Part shown: positions 1 to 7,735 of the stretch, piece by piece | Layout: each line of letters begins with the position of its first letter | How positions within the stretch are numbered: the first letter of the stretch is position 1 | Assembly: GCA_022592435.1 (NCBI GenBank) | Contig: JABYQS010000977.1 | Span: 1-10,279 of the forward strand | Length of the DNA: 10,279 nucleotides | Direction: 5' to 3' | Origin: Cerioporus squamosus | Taxonomy: Eukaryota > Basidiomycota > Agaricomycetes > Polyporales > Polyporaceae | Position numbers and translations under genes: made by a program | The notes under the pieces: model-generated | What the model was told of the DNA's origin: nothing | The model's database searches: none | Seen by the model: only the letters and a program-made list of their open reading frames with translations

Positions 1-81
1 GACGTCCGTCTGGAGCTTCTGGCGGTCGATGGGCTCGGTGACGGAGCCGGCGGCGGGGTGGTCGGAGATGTCCTTCTTAGC
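1..81 (-). CDS. Internal or early exon of an unrecognised conserved fungal gene, cut by the window edge
   Basis: On the minus strand a pyrimidine-rich tract ending in CAG (82-84) is followed by 27 open codons running off the window. The peptide begins AKKDISDHPAAGSVTEPIDR and has coding-like character, with charged and proline residues and mainly C or G third bases. The combination of DHPAAGS and EPIDRQKLQ resembles the N-terminal part of a family of large uncharacterised fungal proteins, possibly HAM1-N/BPI-like; this is from memory and tentative. The nearest upstream ATG (95-97) is out of frame and hits a stop after six codons. The start must therefore lie in an upstream exon, or the upstream exon is non-coding, or the locus is frameshifted. 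An upstream exon starting at an ATG at 254-256 and joined at a weak GTTTAC donor is possible but unconvincing. Confidence 0.5.
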
Positions 82-221
82 CTGAGGAGAGAGACATGAT
101 GGTAGAGTCGAGTCGTAAAGTCGTGAAAAGTGTGAGTTTGGTAAAGTAAGTGGTGCGGTTGAGGAAGTGGTCGTGAGATGGGTCGTAAACTTGTGGGGAG
201 GAAGAGCGGGAGGGGTCGAGG

Positions 222-229
222 TTATATAC
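222..229 (-). promoter_or_regulatory. TATA box for the leftmost minus-strand gene
   Basis: The minus strand reads CGTATATAACC here, a near-consensus TATA box. It lies about 140 bp upstream of the exon at 1-81, leaving room for a transcription start near 195 and a 5' leader or short first exon. The assignment rests on position and motif only. Confidence 0.45.
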
Positions 230-464
230 GACGGGGAGACTGGCTGCTGTCGTCATGGGTCCACGGTGGTGGCCTCCTGGGCAGTCGACTCTGGTCCTGG
301 ACACCACCGCCCACGTCAGTCCTCCGCTCCACCCCACGATACATACCATACACGGCAGCTCTCCAGACGATTTCGCCCGCCACAGACATCGCTTCGCCCT
401 GATAACGGTCCCGAATGCGCAGCAACCCACATTCACGATGCTCGCAGAGGCATCCTCGTCACAA

Positions 465-472
465 TGACGTCA
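465..472. promoter_or_regulatory. Perfect CRE/ATF-type palindrome TGACGTCA (distal copy 1)
   Basis: This eight-base palindrome is the classical binding site of fungal ATF/CREB bZIP factors. It lies about 240 bp upstream of the TATA box at 222-229. A second identical octamer lies at 755-762. Function is inferred from the motif. Confidence 0.4.
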
Positions 473-1113
473 TGGCGTACTCGCTTTCCTCCGCCCCAAT
501 CCAGCAGTCCACTCGCTCGCGCCTTCCGTGCCCTGATGGTCGGAAGCTTTGCTCTTCCGCGCGTGGACATCCAGCAGCCTGCCTGGACCCCATGACGGTC
601 GCGAGAATCCAGGCAGTCTGCGAAGAAACCTTACGCTGCTCAGCGTCTTCTGTACTGTATGGATACGCGTCGTATCAGCCTCCATGCCACCTCAGAGTAG
701 CTCGTCGCGTCAACGCACGTCCTTCGCGCGCATCGACGCGTACACACCTTCCGATGACGTCACTGAACTAGCTCAAGTCGCCCCGGGCCCAAGTGTCCAC
801 TGTCGACGTTGCGCATGCGTGGATGGTTGACCCAGGATGATTGACGCGAGGTGATCAGATAACCACAGACCGTCAGGGCGAGGTCCTCGCAATACAGTAT
901 GATAGGATGGCGAGCTTACACACGAACCCGCGAAGGCTTCAACATCTCTCGAGTCGACGGAGAGCTCGTCCGCGAACCTCTCACGGATGAGACTTCTATC
1001 TATTCACCAATCTACCAACTGAGGTCAGAAACGCGTCATGATGCATATGCATGGTAGTCGTGCATTGGGACGCACCCGAATCGATTATTGAGCTGCACTG
1101 TACTGCAGATCGT
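473..1113. other. Intergenic stretch with no convincing gene
   Basis: This region separates the 5' flank of the left-edge gene from the 3' end of the M28 aminopeptidase. Open frames here are short, overlap in several frames, show no recognisable domain, and lack a matching series of splice sites. Apart from the CRE octamer at 755-762 I see no repeat, tRNA or mobile element. The part nearest 1113 should hold the 3' UTR and polyadenylation site of the M28 gene, but no clear AATAAA was identified. Confidence 0.5.
755..762. promoter_or_regulatory. Perfect CRE/ATF-type palindrome TGACGTCA (distal copy 2)
   Basis: Identical to the site at 465-472 and 290 bp from it. It is also about 350 bp beyond the stop codon of the M28 gene at 1114-3247, so it most plausibly serves the leftward gene at the window edge, if it serves anything. 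Confidence 0.35.
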
Positions 1114-3247
1114 TCAGGACAACACTCTAGATCCGGGCGCCTCCGACTCCGACCAACCACCAAGCTCGACCGCGAACGCAACCGCGAGCTTCGAGAACTC
1201 GCGCATATGCTCGAAGCTGAACTCGTCCGAGACATCGTACCGGCTGCAGGCGCGCGCGCGACTTCAGTATCAGCACGGACCAGCGGGTGGCGAAGGGGAG
1301 GGGCATTCACTCACTCGTCCACGGTATGCACGTATTGGTGGTTCGATTCCGGAAGGTGCTCTCTGGATGACCGCGTGAGCACGGGTACGGCGATGGGAGA
1401 TGGCGAGACGCGATGCGAGAGATGATCGAACGCACCTATAGTGTCGATGCTGGGGTATCCGGCCTTGTGCCACGACGCGCTGGGAAGGTTTCAGCATCAG
1501 CCAGACAGTGCCCCCGAGCTAACAACTCACTGATCGCTGCACGCGAAACCGCACTTCGTGTCCACCCACGGAATGTCGAGGTAGAGATCGACCAGATCTC
1601 TGTTAAACTGTGTCAAGCTATACGGAGAACATAGCAGCGTCAGTTCGATGTGAGACCAAAGCACAGGTCGGAAACACTGACTCAGGGTCAACGAAGTCGT
1701 CGGCGACTATCCCGACGTGCTCCTTCGTGCCGCGCTTGATCCAGGCCGTCATGTCGAACTGACGAAGCGGTCAGATGTTACAGACTGCAGACCGGGCTGA
1801 GACGAAAATGATGAACGCGAACCTGGCTCATGCCCACGACGTTCACATCCCGCTCCTCGTAGGAACGCGCGACGGCTTGAGACCCAAGGAGTCCCCCTTC
1901 CTGCGATGCCGAACACCCATCAACACAGGCCCGTAACAACGACGGCAGCGCGAACACGCACCTCAGCAGCATACCAGTGGAACTCGACCGTGCGCTCGGG
2001 CTGCCAACCCGCCGCGATCAACGCGCGGTACGCTTCCAGGACGCTCATAGAGCCCGAGCCGTCGTCGTCGGCACCTGAAGAACGCATGCGCCGTGTCAGG
2101 ACAGCGACGGGCTAAGAAGTACGTGCCCCGTGGCTCTTGCATACGTACCGGGGGCAGGCAGGAAGGGAGACTGCCTGTTGGTGCTGTCGGCGTGCAGAGT
2201 TAGACGGACCACGGCATGTCTATGCTCACGCCACGAGTGCTAACCCGCACCTGTCTTGGTGAGCACCGATGATGACCACGCCATCGTCCTCGGCAGCGGT
2301 CGAGGTGCCGTTGATGCGGACGATCTGTGTGATGAGGGGATGAGGGGATGCGTGCAGGGTATGAGGCTTTCGAGAGGTTACATACGATGCTGCTCTGAAT
2401 CCACGTATGCGGAAACTCCTGGATGGAGACGCTGTTCCGCAGAGACTTCGGAGCGTATTCCTCTGTGAGCTGAAGGGTGAAAATGAGCTTGAACGGCAGT
2501 CAGCCGGGCATGGATAACAGTACCTCAATAATCTTGTTGAACAGCCATGTCTGGCTCTGTTTGCCGGTCTGGACAGCGATTAGCATATATCGGGCTGGCA
2601 GGTTCGCGGTAAACGTACATCACTCTGGTAGTCTGGTCGAAGTTTAGCCCAGATATTGGCGACGCACGAAGAGGCACTCACGGCGAGTCCGGAAACTCGT
2701 GAAGTTGGCGAGGCTGTCACGGAGGTTCTGGATGTCCAGGGTGTCAATCACCGCGCGCACGGACTTGTTGTGGCTCGGAGTCGGATACGACGCTGCACTT
2801 GCCCGTGAGTCACGGAGCGCAGCCAGGAGAGGCATGAGGTCATGCACGTACGCTTGTCCGCGGTCCTGAACTGCGCACGAGAACCAAGGTCGGCCGTTTC
2901 CGTGCTGTGGAAGACGGTCAGGTCGGCATTCACACTCGGGATTTCGCGACTTACACGTCGAAGAACCTAATGCCTTCAGCCTTTGCCTGGATCTGAGGGA
3001 AAACGATGACATGAGAACGATGCGGAGGGTCGACGTGTGCGCGTGTAGGTACCTTCTCCAACTCGGTCATCACGACGGGCTCCTCCTGGCCCTCCAACTG
3101 CACGAGACGGGGCGCACTGAGGTCCAAGTGGAAGCCGGGGTATGTGGTGGGGAGAACATCGCCGAGAGGCGATTGCTCATTGTCGTAGAGAGCGAGCGGG
3201 GTCGCGATGGCGGTAGACACGAGTGCAAGGACCGCGAGGAGCTTCAT
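1114..3247 (-). CDS. Secreted M28-family leucine aminopeptidase, 16 exons, intact
   Basis: Predicted zinc exopeptidase that removes N-terminal residues from extracellular peptides. Exons on the minus strand: 3247-3053, 2992-2955, 2904-2852, 2792-2682, 2632-2619, 2568-2524, 2469-2386, 2324-2251, 2183-2149, 2074-1962, 1900-1823, 1758-1682, 1617-1531, 1479-1436, 1360-1315, 1243-1114. Introns are 49-75 bp with GT-AG ends, and the exons sum to 1224 nt, giving 407 aa without internal stops. Residues 1-16 form a signal peptide ([16 protein letters not shown]), followed by a propeptide to about residue 80 containing the family motif [14 protein letters not shown]. Metal-centre motifs are all present: GAHQDS (His202), [10 protein letters not shown] (Asp219-221), [15 protein letters not shown] (Glu254 general base, Glu255 ligand), FDMTAW (Asp282) and HTVDD (His361). 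The CGFACSDHASW loop (Cys328, Cys332) and the tail [16 protein letters not shown] are also typical. Possible N-glycosylation sites are Asn125 and Asn185. Length and motif order match fungal secreted M28 enzymes related to Vibrio aminopeptidase. It is divergent from the CFEM gene at 3764 and is the intact paralogue of the copy at 5274-7323. Confidence 0.93.
2619..2632 (-). other. 14-nt microexon (exon 5) of the intact M28 gene
   Basis: This short segment, flanked by CAG acceptor and GTACGT donor signals on the minus strand, supplies the codons for HYQSD (residues 133-137, the first codon split with exon 4). Without it the family motif before [10 protein letters not shown] would be missing and the frame would break. 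The second M28 copy has a 14-nt counterpart at 5903-5916 coding YCKSD, so the exon is supported by conservation. Confidence 0.85.
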
Positions 3248-3763
3248 GACCGACGAGAGAAAGGAACGATGAGTAGGAACGACTGGATGTGAGTGCGACG
3301 CGTCATTGATATTGCAGTCATTGCGTTCTGATCAGTACAAGTGATCCTGCTCACGCGGACAGCTCCGGACAGTCCGCAGCAAACCAAGTCATGATGCTGT
3401 CGTAACGTCTGGTACATCACTCTGGCGAAGTCACAACTGCTCGAGCTTCTCTTTACATCCGCAGCGGGCGAGTGAGCCCAGACATAGATGGACTGCGAGC
3501 GAGTGGGAGCAGGAATAGCAGGCAGGAGCATAGACTCATGACTCTGTACGCACCTGGACGCCACTGGCCAATGTACTCCGGATCGGAAGCCTGGACGTTG
3601 TACGGTGGGGTCTGCAGTGTTCCTCATCGAGAGCAAGGTAAGATTCGTTCTCAGATGCTCCGCGCCCAACGTCAACACACGTACATATAAGTAGGAGCTG
3701 CTGGTCAGGAGGACGGGCTCGACGTTGGAACTGTCCCAGAAGGCCCGACCATTGAGACTTGCC
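3248..3763. promoter_or_regulatory. Divergent intergenic promoter region between M28 and CFEM genes
   Basis: About 516 bp separate the start codons of the leftward aminopeptidase and the rightward CFEM gene. The CFEM side has a clear TATA box at 3684-3692. The M28 side shows no good TATA box within 100 bp of its ATG, only weak AT-rich sequence near 3305-3315. Long open frames cross this region on the minus strand, but they run antisense into the CFEM exons and have no recognisable content. Shared regulation of the two genes is possible from the layout but not demonstrated. Confidence 0.55.
3684..3692 (+). promoter_or_regulatory. TATA box of the CFEM gene
   Basis: The sequence GTACATATAAGTAGGA (3681-3696) contains a TATATAA-like core about 76 bp upstream of the ATG at 3764. 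The paralogue at 8350 has a closely similar element, GTACATAAATAGGA, about 90 bp upstream of its ATG. Conservation between paralogues supports a real core promoter. Confidence 0.7.
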
Positions 3764-4561
3764 ATGTACGCTCTCGCACTGACATTCGCAGTGCTCGCGG
3801 TTATGGCCCCCGCCATCCATGCACAAGGCGACGGATGCGCAGAGACCTGTATCCAACAGCTCGTCGCAGGCTGCGATACCATGTAAGCGCTTCCCCACTC
3901 TCCGTGCTCTAGAGAACACGAGTCGAGCCCGAGGCAACGCAGAACCGACCCGAACTGCATCTGCGGCGGAGGAAGCTCCATGGATGCATGCGTCCAGGAC
4001 AACTGCTCGTCGACGGAGCAGCAATTGTTCAGCTCCATATCCTCGTCCATTTGCGCGGCAGCCAGTGAGTGTCGGCTTCCTTCTGGGCCCACTTCATATA
4101 TACGCAAGCCATTGGTTCCGTAGCAGCAGTAGAAATGGCGTACTCACCCGTACCCTGTCCATGCAGCGTCGCAAGCAGCGAGCTTGAGCCTCCCTACGTC
4201 GGTGTCGCTCACCCTCCCGTCTATATCTCTCTCTTTCACCACCGTCCCGACGACGTCGCTCCCGTCGGTGTCCATCCCATCAGCGTCTTCACTTCCGTCG
4301 CTGTCGTCGCCGATCACGTCGTTCACGACTCCTCCCACCTCTGCGTCGTCCAGCAGAGCGTCTTCACTGTCCTCCGGGCCGTCGCAGTCGAGCTCGGATA
4401 CGGGCAGTGGAAGGTCCACAGCAGCATCCACGAGTGCGTCTGGTTCGCAGACGTCGAATGCTGCGCGAACGGGGACGATAGGCGTTGCTGTCGGCATGGG
4501 AGGCGCGGTCGGAGTAGGTCTCGCGTTCGGTGTTGCCTTAGGAGGGTTATTGGCGTTGTAA
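3764..4561 (+). CDS. CFEM-domain Ser/Thr-rich GPI-anchored surface protein
   Basis: Three exons, 3764-3882, 3943-4064 and 4167-4561, encode 211 aa through introns of 60 and 102 bp. Residues 1-20 form a signal peptide ending AIHA. Residues 25-77 form a CFEM domain with exactly eight cysteines (25, 29, 37, 45, 47, 56, 61, 77). The diagnostic DPNCIC core is present, and an Asp directly follows Cys37, near where CFEM proteins carry the haem-iron ligand Asp. Residues 82 to about 185 are a low-complexity Ser/Thr/Pro stalk, likely O-glycosylated, with LPS and SSL repeats. The C-terminus SNAARTG followed by a glycine-rich hydrophobic tail to GLLAL is a typical GPI signal, so the protein should sit on the plasma membrane or cell wall. 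CFEM proteins elsewhere act in haem/iron acquisition, adhesion or host interaction; which applies here cannot be told. The ATG is fixed by the signal peptide and the TATA box upstream. Confidence 0.9.
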
Positions 4562-4664
4562 GACGAGATATATGCGCTCGCAGTCGTTGTATCAATCAAG
4601 TTGTATTATATTGGTACGATGTCGGTGCGATGTGAGTCGGTGAGGTCGATGCGAGGTTCGAAGT
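4562..4664 (+). other. Probable 3' UTR of the CFEM gene
   Basis: The first 20 or so bases after the stop (GTAAGACGAGATATATGC) are still similar to those after the stop of the CFEM-less paralogue (GTAAGACGGTAGATATGC). The homology therefore extends past the coding region. An AT-rich stretch at 4599-4614 could hold the polyadenylation region. No canonical AATAAA is present here. Confidence 0.4.
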
Positions 4665-5044
4665 TCATCGTGGTGAGAGACAAACGATGCTGCACTTTTG
4701 GGCGCCAAACATCAGCTCTGTTACATACATAACTTCCTGGTCCACCACCACGATCTTCTTGTCAGTCTGAGTGTCCACCTCTTGCAAGCTCCCCACGCCG
4801 AACACAGTCGATATGTAGTTCTCATTGACAAGGGATTACTGTGAGTGGGCCATGATCAGAGGAGAGAAGTGGGCATGAGCCGATCGAGGTACGCTTCACT
4901 TTACTATCAGGAAAGCGCCATGAGACTCACAATCACATTGTCCCAGAGTTGGGTCCCTGAAGCAGGAAATGACTGTTCTGCAATAAAGCATGCGCGTTGC
5001 CAAACGCTGCAGTTAATGTCTATGGGCGTGTCAGATGTCATCAT
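4665..5044 (-). pseudogene. Unrecognised coding-like fragment, possibly a small gene or decayed gene
   Basis: A tandem ATG at 5044/5041 opens 38 codons (MMTSDTPIDINCSVWQRA..., ending TQLWDNVI) to a good GTGAGT donor at 4930. After a CACAG acceptor at 4839 a second block reads SLVNENYISTVFGVGSLQEV and continues with DKKIVVVDQEV to a GTATGT donor at 4728, or to a stop at 4665-4667. Joined at that acceptor the frame meets an immediate TAA. Joining at a weaker GAG acceptor just before the AACTAC at NYIST avoids it. The amino-acid composition looks like real protein, but I do not recognise a family. It lies between the CFEM 3' end and the dying M28 copy and is divergent from the latter by about 230 bp. 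It may be a broken gene, a short real one, or chance. Confidence 0.3.
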
Positions 5045-5273
5045 CGTGTCCGAACGCGAAGGTGAGTGGTGATATCACGCGTCTGTCCTACCGCTTCGTA
5101 TGTGTACTAGCACACTGGCAGTGCGTCTCTCCTCGCCCTCTGGGGATGGAGAGTGCTCGAGCATCTGGATGAAGAGAGTCATGATCTCTCAGATCTGAGG
5201 TTCACTGCGGACTGCACAGCTAACCGCGTGAACCTGAGCGAAGTGACTCAGACTGCGACGCCTAGTGACGATA

Positions 5274-7323
5274 ACGAAGTTCCTCGCGCTCCTTGCTCTC
5301 GTGTCTGCCGCCATCGCGACCCCGCTCGCTCTCTACGGCAACGAGCAAAGGCCTCTCGGCGATGTTCTCCCCACCACATACCCCGGCTTCCCCTTGGACC
5401 TCAGTGCGCCCCGTCTCGTGCAGTTGGAGGGCCAGGAGGAGCCCGTCGTGATGACCGAGTTGGAGAAGGTGCCTACACGCGTATACGCCAACCCTCCACA
5501 TCGGTTATATGCCCTCATCTTCTCAGATACAGGTCAAGGCTCAAGGTATCAGGTTCTTCGACGTGTGAGTCGCGAAACCCGATTGTGGGTGCGTCCTGAC
5601 CCGCGTTCTGGATTTATCATAGCACAGAGACAGCAGACCTTGGTTGTCGTGCGCGGTCCAGAATCGCCGCCAAGCGTATGTTGTAATCAGTCCATGCTAG
5701 TCCATGTCCGTTTGGCTGGCGTTCTGACGGTTGGACGACGCAGCGTTGTACCCAACTCCGAGCCACCACGAGTCCGTGCGGGCTGTCATTGATACGTTAG
5801 AGATCCAGAATCTCCGGGACAGCCTCGCGGAGTTCACCAGCTTCCGGACGCGCTGTGAGTACTTACTCATGCGTCGTCGAAATGTAACTTACCCTCCCCT
5901 AGATTGTAAGAGCGATGTGCTTCCGACCGCACCTTTTCGCCTGATACATGCTAACAGCTGTTTGGACCGGCAAGCAAAGCCAAACCTGGCTGCTCAGCAA
6001 GATTACTGAGGTAGCCCAACCGTAACCGGCTGAATATCGACCGATCTCTTATAGTCTTCAGCTCACAGAGACGTTTGCTCCGAAGTCTCTGCGGTCCAGC
6101 ATCTCTATACAGGAATTCCCGACACCTGGATCCAGAGCAGCATCGTTCGTACCCCACCGGACGCCTGGCATCCTGTGCTTATCCTTTGTCGCAGATCGTC
6201 AGGATCAACGGTACCTCAACTGATGACGATGGTGTAGTCATTATTGGTGCTCATCAGGACAGGTGCGTATTGAGACACAATTGATCAAGTCCCGTCTGAT
6301 GGTCAACGCCAATAGCTGGAATAAGTGGCCTTTCCTGCCAGCCCCTGGTACGCAAGTCAAGGAGCGCATAGCTCGCCACGATTCTGACAAGTCTTGCAGG
6401 TGCCGACGATGATGGCTCGGGCTCTATGGGAAACTTGGAGGCGTACCGTGCTCTAATTGCAGCCGGCTGGCAGCCCGAGCGTGCGGTCGAGTTCCACTGG
6501 TATGCTGCTGAGGTGCGTTTCGCGTGTCCGTGTTTTGTAGTAGTACGTTCCCATACCAACCTCGTCTCGCCACAGGAAGGAGGACTCCTCGGATCCCAAG
6601 CTGTTGTCCATTCCTATGAGAGCCGTAATGTCAACGTTGTGGGCATGAGCCAGGTTCGCATTAATGGTGACGCTACCTCTCATCGCATCTAAATCCTGAC
6701 ATCTGTCTTGTCAGTACGACATGACAGCCTGGATCAAGCGCGGCACCCAGGAGCACGTCGGGATAATCGCAGACGACTTCACTGATCCCGAGTCAGCGTT
6801 CCGACCTTCTTTAGCCTCACGTTCAACTCATCCTTCATTATCGTCACAGCTTGTCCCAGTTCCACAGGGACCTGGTCGACCTTTGTCTGGATATCCCTTG
6901 GATGGACACGCAGTGCGGTTTCGCTTGCAGTGATCAGTGAGTTCCGAAATTCCTCCTGGTGTTGAGCCGCTTGCTGACGAGCATCTCCAGCGCGTCCTGG
7001 CAGAAGGCTGGATATCCCACTTTCTCGGCCTTAGGTGCGCTCGACACTCGCATATCTCATATATTCATGCTCATGCCGATGCTCCGTCAATACCTTTGAG
7101 TGTATTCAGAGAGCGTTACGAACATGGGAACCATGAATACGCCCACAGCGTCGATGAGTGCGTGAATTGCGACTCCTTCCCCGTCGCGGTTCGTACTGAC
7201 GTCGGCGTGACCCGCAGTCGGTATGACATCTCCGATGAGTTCAGCTTCGAGCACATGCGGGAGTTTTCCAAGCTCGCTGTCGCGTTTGCGATCGAGCTTG
7301 GTGGTTGGTCGCAGTCCTCCTAG
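5274..7323 (+). pseudogene. Second M28 leucine aminopeptidase copy, inactivated
   Basis: Same 16-exon structure as the gene at 1114-3247: 5274-5468, 5527-5564, 5623-5675, 5744-5854, 5903-5916, 5966-6010, 6062-6144, 6195-6262, 6316-6347, 6400-6512, 6576-6653, 6715-6791, 6850-6936, 6991-7034, 7112-7157, 7218-7323. Most exons match the intact copy exactly in length; introns are 48-77 bp. Three lesions are visible. The codon aligned with the start ATG is ACG (5274-5276), with no in-frame ATG between it and an upstream stop at 5244-5246. The acceptor of intron 5 reads TTTGG instead of CAG before 5966. Exon 7 lacks one base near 6121 relative to its paralogue, shifting the frame. Everything else is well kept: [53 protein letters not shown] and the ELGGW end. 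Conservation of the metal ligands beside three independent lesions suggests recent loss after a period under selection. Without the lesions it would encode about 396 aa. Confidence 0.88.
5903..5916 (+). other. 14-nt microexon (exon 5) of the M28 pseudogene
   Basis: Flanked by CCTAG acceptor and GTGCTT donor, this segment codes YCKSD with the preceding split codon. It matches the 14-nt microexon of the intact paralogue in length and phase. The intron that follows it has lost its acceptor. Confidence 0.8.
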
Positions 7324-7735
7324 TGGTTGACTGTGTTCTCGGTTTATCCTGTGCCATCTATGCATGCTGCTCTGCGCATTGGATTGCTCCGAGTTCAACT
7401 CTACGCGACGTTCGTTCACGAGGTTGTAGCACGTATACTGTATCCACTGCGAATTACTGCGCGCTCAGCGTTAACATACCAGTGTGGGGGAGGAACGACA
7501 GCGTAACCGTGGTCTTCCTCCTTCGTGGTGGCGGTCGAAGGGAACGAATGGTGAGTTGGAGATGGAGGAGGTAGCAGACAGAGAGATCTTTGGCGGAAGA
7601 TCGCGATATCCAGCGCTTATAATTCGACGTTCTTGTACCGTGACCTCGATGAACTCGCATTTTGCAACACCGGTTCCACGTATCCATATGATACACTTTG
7701 ACCCTTTCGACTTCTCTGGGTGCATATCTACCGTC
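7324..7735. other. Convergent 3' spacer with no gene
   Basis: About 412 bp lie between the stop of the M28 pseudogene and the stop of the CFEM-less gene, which point at each other. Open frames here are short and unremarkable. The last 30 bp or so next to 7735 retain similarity to the 3' flank of the CFEM gene. No terminator-like or polyadenylation motif stands out. Confidence 0.5.

Noticed and set aside
1249..1260. GCGCGCGCG alternating run
   Set aside because: Short simple sequence just upstream of the last intron's acceptor; no sign of function or expansion.
2332..2347. Two copies of ATGAGGGG in tandem
   Set aside because: A short 8-bp duplication inside an intron of the M28 gene, too small to be meaningful.
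3244..4107. Longest single open frame in the window (287 codons, minus strand)
   Set aside because: It runs antisense across the first two CFEM exons and the divergent promoter, ends inside the M28 start region, and has no domain or signal. It is a shadow of real genes.
5069..5078. Palindrome GTGATATCAC upstream of the M28 pseudogene
   Set aside because: A 10-bp palindrome with no second copy and no known factor that I can name; chance is a sufficient explanation.
5265..5792. Reading the second M28 copy as a gene starting at GTG 5265 with one long first exon
   Set aside because: GTG is not a normal nuclear start in fungi. The alignment puts the lost start at 5274, and the frame after 5526 is only restored by removing a 58-nt intron matching the paralogue.
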